DNA of 10,678 bases from an uncultured Enorma sp. (GTDB lineage Bacteria > Actinomycetota > Coriobacteriia > Coriobacteriales > Coriobacteriaceae), in assembly GCA_905210055.1 (NCBI GenBank), contig CAJLVH010000061.1:1-10678 (forward strand), in the 5' to 3' direction. The stretch's first letter is position 1. Every line of letters starts with the position of its first letter. Shown here piece after piece: positions 1-6,837 of this stretch. The position numbers were made by a program, and so were the translations under genes. The notes below the pieces were generated by a model. It did not search any database. It saw nothing but the letters and a program-made list of their open reading frames with translations, and was not told the DNA's origin.

Positions 1-25
1 AAACCAGCAAAGCCACCTGTCAAAA

Positions 26-38
26 TGAACCCGTCCCC
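26..38 (-). repeat. REP-like core, GGGGACGGGTTCA
   Basis: Read on the minus strand, the 13 bases are GGGGACGGGTTCA, followed by TTTTGACAGG. The core closely matches GGGGACGTGTTCC at 5716-5704 (11 of 13) and resembles GGGGACGCGCCCC at 5620-5632. All three lie between genes. Short GGGGAC-type units that recur in intergenic DNA are typical of REP elements moved by RAYT (TnpA_REP) transposases. That assignment is inference here, since no transposase gene is in the window. Confidence 0.4.
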
Positions 39-68
39 AATGGCTGCCCCAATGGCTGCAATGGCTAC
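39..68. repeat. Short tandem repeat of AATGGCTGC
   Basis: The nonamer AATGGCTGC occurs at 39-47 and 51-59, and again at 60-68 with one change (AATGGCTAC). The first two copies are 12 bases apart and the last two 9 apart. The array starts directly after the REP-like core and ends just before the ftsY stop codon. It is non-coding as far as can be seen, and probably arose by slippage or by repeat insertion. No ftsY terminator is visible in the 71 bases available. Confidence 0.5.
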
Positions 69-71
69 AGC

Positions 72-983
72 CTAGGCTCCTACGAGCGCGCGGCAGAAAT
101 CGTGAGCGTCAAACTCCTGCAGGTCCTCGATGCGCTCCCCCACACCCACACGGTAGATGGGGAGCCGCAGCTTGGAGGACACTGCAAGCGCGATGCCGCC
201 CTTGGCGGTGCCGTCGAGCTTCGTCAAGATGATGCCGTCGAGGCCGAGTGCCTCGTTGAACTCAAGTGCCTGGTTGAGGCCGTTTTGTCCGGTACCGGCA
301 TCGATTACCAGCACGACACGTACGGGCATGGGGCCGGCAGCGCACTTCTCCGCGCGCTTGCGCGTGACATTCACGACCTTTGCAAGCTCGCGCATGAGGT
401 CGCTCGAGGTGTGCAGGCGCCCCGCCGTATCGATGAGCACGAGGTCGGCGTTCTGCTTGTCGGCCTCATCGAGCACGTCATAGCACACGCTCGCGGGGTC
501 GGAGCCGCGGTCGCGCTTCACCACGGGCACCCCCGCACGCTGGCCCCACACATCGAGCTGTTCGATGGCGGCGGCGCGGAACGTGTCGGCCGAACCGATC
601 ACCACACGCTTGCCCGCCTCGTGCGCGGCGCTCGCGATCTTGCCCACGGTCGTCGTCTTGCCGGCGCCGTTGATCCCAACGAAGAGCACGCATGAGGGAG
701 TCTCGCGAAACGGATCGACCTCGATGGGCGTGAAGCGCTGCTCGAGTTTATCGGCGAGCGCCTCACGGAGCTGGTCGGCGGTCTTCAGGTTCTTGCGCGC
801 GGCAAGGTCTCGCAGATCGTCCGAGACGTCCATGGCGATCTCGGCACCCATGTCGCCCATGACGAGCGTATCCTCGAGCTCTTCCCAGAAATCTTCGGTG
901 ACCTCGCCGCCGAAGTAGAAGAGCTCGTTGATGGCCTCGCGGCTGCGCTCGAGCCCGCGCGCGAGCGCGTCAAACAATCCCAT
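72..983 (-). CDS. ftsY: Signal recognition particle receptor FtsY
   Basis: SRP receptor GTPase, 303 aa. It docks ribosome-nascent chain-SRP (Ffh plus 4.5S RNA) complexes at the membrane and hands them to SecYEG, with reciprocal GTP hydrolysis by FtsY and Ffh. The NG domain is complete: a helical N domain (about 1-95), G1 GINGAGKTTT (103-112), the G2/insertion-box motif DTFRAAAIEQL (133-143), G3 DTAGR (185-189), G4 TKLDG (254-258) and the closing GVGERIEDLQEFD (280-292). The long acidic A domain of E. coli FtsY is absent. The protein starts with an amphipathic helix (MGLFDALARGLERSREAINE) likely to bind lipid, as in other short FtsY forms. Its ATG shares its A with the TAA of smc (TAATG), and no strong ribosome binding site lies at ideal spacing, so it is probably translationally coupled to smc. 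Ffh would be expected nearby but is outside the window. Confidence 0.97.
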   Translation of the reverse strand: MGLFDALARGLERSREAINELFYFGGEVTEDFWEELEDTLVMGDMGAEIAMDVSDDLRDLAARKNLKTADQLREALADKLEQRFTPIEVDPFRETPSCVLFVGINGAGKTTTVGKIASAAHEAGKRVVIGSADTFRAAAIEQLDVWGQRAGVPVVKRDRGSDPASVCYDVLDEADKQNADLVLIDTAGRLHTSSDLMRELAKVVNVTRKRAEKCAAGPMPVRVVLVIDAGTGQNGLNQALEFNEALGLDGIILTKLDGTAKGGIALAVSSKLRLPIYRVGVGERIEDLQEFDAHDFCRALVGA

Positions 984-3900
984 TATGCATCCACGACCTT
1001 TCCTGTTGCGCGGTTGAGCTTCTGGCTCACCACACGGCTCACGCCGTCTGCCTGCATCGATACACCGTAGAGCACGTCAGCGTCCTCCATGGTACGCCGC
1101 TGGTGCGACACCACCAAAAGCTGCGTGGAGCGGCGCAGCACATCGATGGCGTCGAGCAGCTTGGAGAGATTCGAATCGTCGAGAGCGGCCTCGACCTCAT
1201 CGAGCACATAGAACGGCACCGTACGCGTGCGGTACACGGCGAAGAGCAGCGCGAGCGCCGTGAGGCTCTTCTCGCCGCCGCTCATAAGCGTCATCTTCGT
1301 GATGCGCTTGCCGCGGGGCTGAGCCACCACCTCGATGCCGGTCTCGCTCGGATGTTCGGGGTCGGTCATCTCGAGATGCGCCTGACCTCCCGGGAAGAGC
1401 ATGGCGAAGACCTCGCGGAAGTTCTCGTCGACCTTCTCGAAGGTGGTAAGGAAGGCGGTGCGCATCTTGCGATCGATCGCAGCGCTGATCTTCGTGAGCG
1501 ACTTGCGCGCCGCCTCGAGATCGGCAAGCTGGGCTGCGATGTAATCCGCGCGCTCGCGCAGGCGCTCATATTCCTCCATAGCGACCTGGTTCACCGGACC
1601 TAAGTTGTTGATCTGGCGCACGAGGTCTTGCAGCTCGCGCATGCACGCATCGCGATCTTCGGGCTCCGGCAGCATGAGCGCTTCTTCGAGCACCGTCGTG
1701 CCGTCGGCCGTGATGGCCTGAATCGCGCTTTCCACCTGCACCTCGAGCTTGCCGCGTTCAACCTGCACGGAACTCTGGGCAGACATCGCTTCGTCGACCT
1801 CCGCCTTCGCAGCGGCAACCTCGGTCTTGGCGTCCTCGATGGTCTTCTTGAGCGAAGCGGAATCGGCCTCCTCAAGCGATGCCTGGTCGCGCAAGCGCGC
1901 CGCCCACTCCGTCGCGCGCTCGGATAGCGCGGTGTAACGATCGTGTAGCGGGTCAACGCGTAGACGCAGCACCTCGAGCGAACGAGCCGCCTGCGTCGTG
2001 GCACGGATACGGCGATCGAGTCCCTCGAGGCGCCGCTCGAGTTCGGGCACGCGACCCTCGAGCGAGCGGACGCGCTCCGAAGCCTGGGCACGGCGAACGC
2101 GGGCGTCGCCAAGCTTGGTGGCAGCTTCCGCATCCTCGCGACGCAGGCGGTCGAGCTCATCGGTCGCCTCGGCGATTTCCTGCGCAAGCTCGCCGGCTCG
2201 AGCGCGCGCCTCGTCGCGGGCGCGCTCGAGCTCCTCGGCGCGCGGGGCAGCGGCGCGTGCCTGCTCGGCAACCTCCGCACGTCGCCGCTCGAGCTTCGAA
2301 TACTCGGCCTGCGTGCTCACGAGCGACTGCTCGAGTCTGCCCGTCTCCTCACGAGCGGAACGAAGCTCACCCTCGAGCTGGGCGATCTCGCCTGCAGCAT
2401 CGCGCTCCGCAGCTCGTGCCACATCGAGCGCACGCTGGCCTTCCACCACGCGCGCCGAAGCCTCATCGAAAACCGTGGAAAGATCGGGCTCGATATCATC
2501 GAGCTCGCGAATGCGGCGCTTGCGCTCAAGGATGCCGGCAGACGAATCCGCCTGCTTGCCCAGGCGAACGACGCCGCTCGCACCCACGCGCGCCCCATCG
2601 CGGCTCACGTAGACGACGCCGGGGACAACGGGGGCAGCGAGCGCTTCCACGAGCGAATCGACGAGATAGACATGGCCGAGAAGCGACGAAACAGCCTCAA
2701 AATAACCCTCGCGTACGCGAATGAGGTCCAAAAGGCGGCTTCCGGCGGCGTCGGGAACGGCATATGCACCGGCGCTATCCCGCGCGATGAGCGTGGCGGT
2801 ACCCGAAACGTCCTCCTGGCACAGGCCTGCCTCCCCTGCCGCACGCATGCGCTCGCGGTTGTCGAACACGAGCGCCTCGACATCGCTTGCAAGCAGCTGC
2901 TCGACGAGCTCTTCAAGCTCTGCAGGCACCTCGATCACATCGCCGAGACGCGCTTGCACGTCGAGCCGGTCATCGCGTGCGAGCGCGGCGGCGAGCGCCG
3001 AGGACTCCCCCGTGCGCTCGTCGAGGCGCTTCAAGCTCGCGAGCTCGGAGCGCACCTCGGAAAGGCGGCCGCGCGCCTCGGTTTCCTTCGCACGGAGCTC
3101 CTCGAGCGCGCGCTCGGCGCTGCCGCTCGTCTCACGAGCCTCGTCGAGATCAGCCCGCGCGGAACCGAGCAGCTCCTCGAGCTCCTCGATACGGCGTCGG
3201 CGCGCCTCAAGCGAAGCCCTCACGTTATCCGCGCCCTCCTGGATCTGCTCCAGGCGCGAGGCGAACATGGAATCTTCCAGTTCAGCATTGGAAAGCGCCT
3301 CGCGCGCGCGGGCGAGTCCGAGCGTGGCATCGTCTGCGGCGCGCTGCGCCTGGCGCTGTTCGCGCGTCGAGGTGGCGATGCGTTCGTCGAGCTCCAAGCG
3401 GCGCTCATGGGACGCCCGCGCGGCGGGCTCGAGCTGCGCAACGTCGTCTTCAGCCACAGCAAGCGCAGCCCGAACCTCGTCGAGCGCGGCACGCGCCTGC
3501 TCGAGATCCTCGCTCACACGGCGGCGCTGGTGCTCAGAGCCAGAAAGGGTGCCGCGCATCTCGGAGAGACGGCTCACCATGTTGTGACCCTTCTCCTCCA
3601 AAAGGCGCATGTCGGAGCCCAGACGACCGATGATGTCCTGCATTCGCCGGCGCTGCTCACCGAGGTCGCCCACAAAGAGGCCTTTCTCCTCAAGCAGCAC
3701 CTGGAGCTTCTCGAGCTCCCGCTCCTTCTCCGCTAAACGAAAGCGCGCGAGCTCGAGGGCAGCATCGCACTCCTTGGCGCGGTGCTCGCAGCCCTCCCAT
3801 TCGCCACGCAGGCGCCTAAGCTCGTCCACCGCAAGGATGCGGGTGAGCTCGTTGGCGCGCTCGGTGAGGTCGCGGTGACGCCGGGCACGATCCACTTGGC

Positions 3901-4519
3901 GCTCGAGCGGACGAAGCTGGCGCGTGATCTCGCGACTGATGTCACGGGCACGCGTGAGGTGCTCGTCCATTGATTTGATCTTGCGAGCGGCGCGTTCCTT
4001 GCGGCGCTTGTGTTTCGAAATGCCCGCCGCCTCTTCGATGAGCGCGCGACGCTCCTCCGGCCGGCTCTGCAGGATGGAATCGAGCTTGCCCTGGGAGATG
4101 ATGGAGTGGGTATCCTTGCCCAAGCCAGAATCGTGCAGGATATCTTGGATATCCATGAGACGACAGGGGCTCTGGTTGATGAGGTACTCGCTCTCTCCGG
4201 AACGATACATGCGGCGCGTGATGGCGACCTCGTTGAAATCGACGGGCAGCACGTGATCCGAGTTGTCGAGGACGAGCGTGACCTCTGCCACGCCCACGGG
4301 CTTGCGCGCCGACGAACCGGAGAAGATGACGTCCTCCATGGCCTGACCGCGAAGCTGTTTGGCGCTTTGCTCTCCCAGTACCCAAAGGATTGCGTCTGAG
4401 ATGTTCGATTTACCCGAACCGTTGGGGCCGACGATGACCGTGAGGCCGGGTTCGAACGACATGTGGGCGCGGTCAGCGAACGACTTGAAGCCCTTCAGGG
4501 TGAGTGACTTGAGGTACAC
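983..4519 (-). CDS. smc: Chromosome segregation ATPase SMC
   Basis: Structural maintenance of chromosomes protein, 1178 aa, a normal full length. It dimerises and, with ScpA and ScpB, forms the loop-extruding condensin that compacts and separates sister chromosomes. It shows the N-terminal head with Walker A GPNGSGKS (31-38), a first long coiled coil (about 165-500), a hinge (about 515-655) containing the glycine-rich GARVGASGVVRLG segment, and a second coiled coil (about 660-1000). The C-terminal head has the ABC signature MSGGEKSLTALALL (from about 1079) and Walker B FYVLDEVEAALDD (ending about 1115), followed by the VVSHQ switch histidine. The start is GTG, preceded by AAGGGG that overlaps the rnc stop codon, with 9 bases between the genes. 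The end overlaps ftsY by one base. Long antisense frames over the coiled coil are GC and composition artefacts. scpA and scpB are not in the window. Confidence 0.98.
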   Translation of the reverse strand: MYLKSLTLKGFKSFADRAHMSFEPGLTVIVGPNGSGKSNISDAILWVLGEQSAKQLRGQAMEDVIFSGSSARKPVGVAEVTLVLDNSDHVLPVDFNEVAITRRMYRSGESEYLINQSPCRLMDIQDILHDSGLGKDTHSIISQGKLDSILQSRPEERRALIEEAAGISKHKRRKERAARKIKSMDEHLTRARDISREITRQLRPLERQVDRARRHRDLTERANELTRILAVDELRRLRGEWEGCEHRAKECDAALELARFRLAEKERELEKLQVLLEEKGLFVGDLGEQRRRMQDIIGRLGSDMRLLEEKGHNMVSRLSEMRGTLSGSEHQRRRVSEDLEQARAALDEVRAALAVAEDDVAQLEPAARASHERRLELDERIATSTREQRQAQRAADDATLGLARAREALSNAELEDSMFASRLEQIQEGADNVRASLEARRRRIEELEELLGSARADLDEARETSGSAERALEELRAKETEARGRLSEVRSELASLKRLDERTGESSALAAALARDDRLDVQARLGDVIEVPAELEELVEQLLASDVEALVFDNRERMRAAGEAGLCQEDVSGTATLIARDSAGAYAVPDAAGSRLLDLIRVREGYFEAVSSLLGHVYLVDSLVEALAAPVVPGVVYVSRDGARVGASGVVRLGKQADSSAGILERKRRIRELDDIEPDLSTVFDEASARVVEGQRALDVARAAERDAAGEIAQLEGELRSAREETGRLEQSLVSTQAEYSKLERRRAEVAEQARAAAPRAEELERARDEARARAGELAQEIAEATDELDRLRREDAEAATKLGDARVRRAQASERVRSLEGRVPELERRLEGLDRRIRATTQAARSLEVLRLRVDPLHDRYTALSERATEWAARLRDQASLEEADSASLKKTIEDAKTEVAAAKAEVDEAMSAQSSVQVERGKLEVQVESAIQAITADGTTVLEEALMLPEPEDRDACMRELQDLVRQINNLGPVNQVAMEEYERLRERADYIAAQLADLEAARKSLTKISAAIDRKMRTAFLTTFEKVDENFREVFAMLFPGGQAHLEMTDPEHPSETGIEVVAQPRGKRITKMTLMSGGEKSLTALALLFAVYRTRTVPFYVLDEVEAALDDSNLSKLLDAIDVLRRSTQLLVVSHQRRTMEDADVLYGVSMQADGVSRVVSQKLNRATGKVVDA

Positions 4520-4528
4520 GGCCGCCCC

Positions 4529-5254
4529 TTACTTGAACTTCTTGTTGAGAATGACGCCGCCGGTGGTATAGCCCATGCGCTCAAGGGCATCAAGCGCCGC
4601 AGCGGCTTCCGCCTCTTTCTTGGAGGAACCCGTCCCCTTGCCCTGGCGCGCGCCGTCGACGAGCACCACGGCGGTGAATACGGGCTCGTGCGCAGGGCCG
4701 GAGGTATCGACGAGCTTGTAGGCAGGTGAAACCTTATGGTCGCGCTGCACGCATTCCTGCAGGTAGGACTTGGGATTGGTGGGATGCTCGGCGCGATCGG
4801 CGGCAAGGTGCGGCTTTAAGGTGCGTATGATGAACGCCTCTGCTGCCTCCCAGCCGCCGTCGAGGTAGAGCGCGCCCACGAGCGACTCGTAGACGTTCTC
4901 GAGCGCGGAGTAAAGGCCGCGGGCACCGGTGCCGGTCTCGGAGGCGCCGAAGATGATGCAGGTGTCGACGCCAAGCTCGCGGCCGACCTCGGAAAGCGTC
5001 ACGCCGGAAACGAGCGAGACCTTGAGGCGCGTGAGACGACCCTCGTCGAACTGGGGATAGCTCTTGTAGAGCGCAAGCGCCACGACGGAACCCAGAATGG
5101 AGTCGCCGAGGAACTCAAGGCGCTCGTACGACGCCGAAACCGGCTGCCCCTCCACGGCGGAAGGGTGCGTGATCGCGCTTTGCAGCAGGTCGCGGTCGTG
5201 AAAATCGTGGCCGCAAATCTCTTCGGCGAGTGCGAGCTTTTGAGAGATGAGCAA
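4529..5254 (-). CDS. rnc: Ribonuclease III
   Basis: Double-strand-specific endoribonuclease, 241 aa. It processes the 30S rRNA precursor and cuts structured mRNAs. An N-terminal endonuclease domain carries the signature ERLEFLGDS (44-52). A C-terminal dsRNA-binding domain ends with GKGTGSSKKEAEAAAALDAL (206-225). An ungapped alignment to E. coli RNase III places E44, E47, D51 and E123 at E38, E41, D45 and E117. However, N120 falls where E. coli has the metal-binding D114, an oddity discussed in the findings. The start is TTG, the only start codon in frame after the preceding acpP stop, and AGGAGG lies 8 bases upstream. acpP ends 12 bases before it in the same reading frame. The family and fold are certain; full activity is assumed. 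Confidence 0.97.
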   Translation of the reverse strand: MLISQKLALAEEICGHDFHDRDLLQSAITHPSAVEGQPVSASYERLEFLGDSILGSVVALALYKSYPQFDEGRLTRLKVSLVSGVTLSEVGRELGVDTCIIFGASETGTGARGLYSALENVYESLVGALYLDGGWEAAEAFIIRTLKPHLAADRAEHPTNPKSYLQECVQRDHKVSPAYKLVDTSGPAHEPVFTAVVLVDGARQGKGTGSSKKEAEAAAALDALERMGYTTGGVILNKKFK

Positions 5255-5266
5255 AGCCCGTGCCTC

Positions 5267-5509
5267 CTACTGCGCAGCCTCGATAGCGTCGAGCGCATCG
5301 GAAACGGACGCGATGGTGAGCAGACGCTCCTCATCCATCTCGATATCGAATTCGTCCTCGATGGCGGTCACGAGCTGAAGGCGGTCGAGTGAGTCCGCGT
5401 CCAGGTCGTCGAACGTGGTCTGTTCCGTGATCTCGTCGATATCGATGCCGAGAACATCACTGGCGATCTCAGCTACTTTGTTGAACATCTCGGTGCGGTC
5501 CATGCGCAT
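5267..5509 (-). CDS. acpP: Acyl carrier protein
   Basis: Small acidic carrier protein, 80 aa. It holds growing fatty acyl chains on a 4'-phosphopantetheine arm attached by AcpS to the serine of the DSL motif (DADSLDRLQ, Ser40), followed by the usual helix II (LQLVTAIEDEFDIEM). Two starts are possible. ATG at 5509 has GAGGAG 5 bases upstream, and ATG at 5503 has AGGAG 6 bases upstream. The sequence cannot decide; the second would put the modified serine at residue 38, closer to the usual position. The gene is first in the tight acpP-rnc-smc-ftsY set. The pairing of acpP with rnc is common in bacteria and fits shared growth-rate control. It sits downstream of plsX but is separated from it by 227 bases with a terminator and a candidate promoter. 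Confidence 0.96.
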   Translation of the reverse strand: MRMDRTEMFNKVAEIASDVLGIDIDEITEQTTFDDLDADSLDRLQLVTAIEDEFDIEMDEERLLTIASVSDALDAIEAAQ

Positions 5510-5521
5510 CTCCTCTCCTCA

Positions 5522-5533
5522 CCGGTAAACCGG
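5522..5533. promoter_or_regulatory. 12-base dyad in the acpP leader
   Basis: CCGGTAAACCGG is a perfect 5+2+5 inverted repeat lying 12 bases upstream of the first acpP start codon and about 19 bases downstream of the candidate -10 box. A two-base loop makes it a poor RNA hairpin, so an operator-type protein site is the more natural reading. No known regulator is assigned. Confidence 0.35.
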
Positions 5534-5551
5534 CACAGATGGTCCGTATTG

Positions 5552-5557
5552 ATTCTA
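5552..5557 (-). promoter_or_regulatory. Candidate -10 box for acpP-rnc-smc-ftsY
   Basis: The minus strand reads TAGAAT, five of six matches to TATAAT, about 43 bases upstream of the acpP start. No convincing -35 hexamer lies 16-18 bases further upstream. The nonamer CGGTAGAAT is repeated exactly upstream of coaD at 8974-8966, again without a good -35. It is the best promoter candidate in the gap between plsX and acpP, but rests on a short motif. Confidence 0.4.
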
Positions 5558-5650
5558 CCGCATGGAGGACGTCGTTGTGTTCAGCTTCATCAGCTCAGGA
5601 AGAAAGGGATGGGTCGCTCGGGGACGCGCCCCAAACGGAACGAGTTAGCT

Positions 5651-5716
5651 AGGAACATGTTCCTTCCAACCCTTTTGATTCGTGTATGAAAAATGGGTTG
5701 AGAGGAACACGTCCCC
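5651..5716. repeat. REP-like inverted pair between plsX and acpP
   Basis: Arms at 5652-5672 and 5695-5715 are imperfect inverted copies, 17 of 21 matching, around a 22-base centre. The left arm begins with a perfect 14-base palindrome AGGAACATGTTCCT (5651-5664). The right arm ends with GGAACACGTCCCC, the complement of GGGGACGTGTTCC. A third related core, GGGGACGCGCCCC, lies at 5620-5632. Head-to-head palindromic units in an intergenic space are what a REP doublet (BIME) looks like, although the family is not identified here. Confidence 0.5.
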
Positions 5717-5728
5717 AGCCAACCCATT
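5687..5728 (-). terminator. Probable rho-independent terminator of plsX
   Basis: On the minus strand, AATGGGTTG (5728-5720) pairs perfectly with CAACCCATT (5700-5692), which runs on into TTT. Inside the 19-base loop, GGGA and TTCC can pair further (one G-U) to extend the hairpin. It begins 9 bases after the plsX stop codon. The U-run is short (three beyond the stem, five counting stem bases), so termination may be partial. The right REP-like arm forms part of this hairpin. Confidence 0.6.
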
Positions 5729-5736
5729 CAGACACA

Positions 5737-6756
5737 TTAGCGAACGATGGTGCCGACGGCCTCCACGACGCTTTCGATGAGCCCCGCGCGCACTGCTTCC
5801 GCGGTGGCGAGCGTGCCGTTCTTCACGGCCTCGACCGACGTCGCGCCGTGTCCGATGAGCACCACGCCACGCAGACCCAGCAGGATCGCGCCGCCCTTCG
5901 CGTCACCCGAGAGCTTCTCCTTGATGGCAGCGAGGTCGTTCTTGATAAGGAGCGCAGCGATCTTGCCCTTGAGCGAACCGAGCAGCGCACCCTTGAGCTC
6001 GGACATGATGAGCTTCGCTGCGCCCTCGGTGGCCTTAAGCGCGACGTTGCCGGCAAAGCCATCGGCCACGACCACGTCGTAGTTCCCAGATACGACGTCG
6101 CTGCCCTCGCAGTTGCCGGCGAAGCCCTCGAGCTCGTCGCTCAGAAGCGCAAAGCATTCCTTGGTGAAATGGGAGCCCTTGGTATCCTCCGTGCCGTTGG
6201 AGAGTAGGCCGATCCGGGGCTTGGCGATCCCACACACCACGCGGGCGTAGGCGGCGCCCATCTGCGCGAAGCGCAGCATGTCGCCGGGCTCGATGTCGGG
6301 ATTCGCACCGAGGTCGCAGAAGACTGTAAGACCGCCGGTACGGTTGGGGACGGCGGAGGTGAGACACGGGCGCAGCGGCCGCCGCTCGCCCGCCTCCTCG
6401 TACTTGAAGGGCGTGACGTAGGCCGTGGCGGCAGCAGTGATGGCACCTGTCGCCCCTGCAGAAAAGAAACCCTGGCAGGTGCCCTTCTTCACCGCGCGAC
6501 ACGCGACGACGATCGAAGACTTGCGCTTGCTCATAACCGCTTTGAGGGGATCGTCGGCCATCTCGATCACATCGGGCGCGACGAGCGCCTCGACGCGGGG
6601 GCGCTCATCGGCGAAGGGAACCACGAGCTCTTCGGGACCCACCGCCACGACGATGAGCGCAGGGTCTGCGGCAAGCGCCGCATCGATGCCCGCGAGCACG
6701 ACCTTCGGCTCCTCATCGCCGCCCATGACGTCGACGGCAACGCGCACTTCTTCCAT
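5737..6756 (-). CDS. plsX: Phosphate acyltransferase PlsX
   Basis: Peripheral membrane enzyme, 339 aa, that converts acyl-ACP plus phosphate to acyl-phosphate. This is the substrate PlsY uses to acylate glycerol-3-phosphate, so PlsX links fatty-acid synthesis to phospholipid synthesis. Family features in order are AVDVMGGDEEP (7-17), FFSAGATGAITAAA (97-110), GLLSNGTEDTKGS (183-195), DVVVADGFAGNVALKATEG (227-245) and GGAILLGLRGVVLIGHG (288-304). The usual family wording of the second motif is SAGNTGA; here alanine replaces asparagine. The reading frame stays open upstream to 6819, but ATG at 6756 has GGGAGG 5 bases upstream and begins the conserved domain, so it is chosen. It follows rpmF by 81 bases with a hairpin between. 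The usual partner fabH is absent, and acpP follows. Confidence 0.96.
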   Translation of the reverse strand: MEEVRVAVDVMGGDEEPKVVLAGIDAALAADPALIVVAVGPEELVVPFADERPRVEALVAPDVIEMADDPLKAVMSKRKSSIVVACRAVKKGTCQGFFSAGATGAITAAATAYVTPFKYEEAGERRPLRPCLTSAVPNRTGGLTVFCDLGANPDIEPGDMLRFAQMGAAYARVVCGIAKPRIGLLSNGTEDTKGSHFTKECFALLSDELEGFAGNCEGSDVVSGNYDVVVADGFAGNVALKATEGAAKLIMSELKGALLGSLKGKIAALLIKNDLAAIKEKLSGDAKGGAILLGLRGVVLIGHGATSVEAVKNGTLATAEAVRAGLIESVVEAVGTIVR

Positions 6757-6781
6757 GCCAGCCTCCCTAGGGCGATAGCGA

Positions 6782-6808
6782 AATGGCCGACTCACCGAGC
6801 CGGCCATT
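6782..6808 (-). terminator. Strong hairpin between rpmF and plsX (terminator or attenuator)
   Basis: The minus-strand RNA folds into a 12-pair stem (6808-6797 with 6793-6782) closed by a GGU triloop. All pairs are Watson-Crick except one G-U, and the same position is A-C on the plus strand, so the structure is better on the transcribed strand. It starts 29 bases after the rpmF stop. Only UUU follows, so it may be a weak terminator, an attenuator that lowers plsX relative to rpmF, or a 3'-end stabiliser. Confidence 0.55.
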
Positions 6809-6837
6809 GCAGAATACACAGCAACCGAGTGCGTATG

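Noticed and set aside
2672..3736. 354-codon open frame on the plus strand inside smc, plus several other long antisense frames in 1879-3633.
   Set aside because: They lie opposite the SMC coiled coil, where GC-rich, Arg/Glu/Ala-biased codons keep other frames open. Their translations are low-complexity (Arg, Ser, Ala) with no recognisable motif, and SMC explains the region.
6757..6819. Longer plsX start at 6819 (adds MYSAMAGSVSRPFRYRPREAG).
   Set aside because: The added codons run through the rpmF-plsX hairpin, have no homology to PlsX, and ATG at 6756 has a well-placed GGGAGG.
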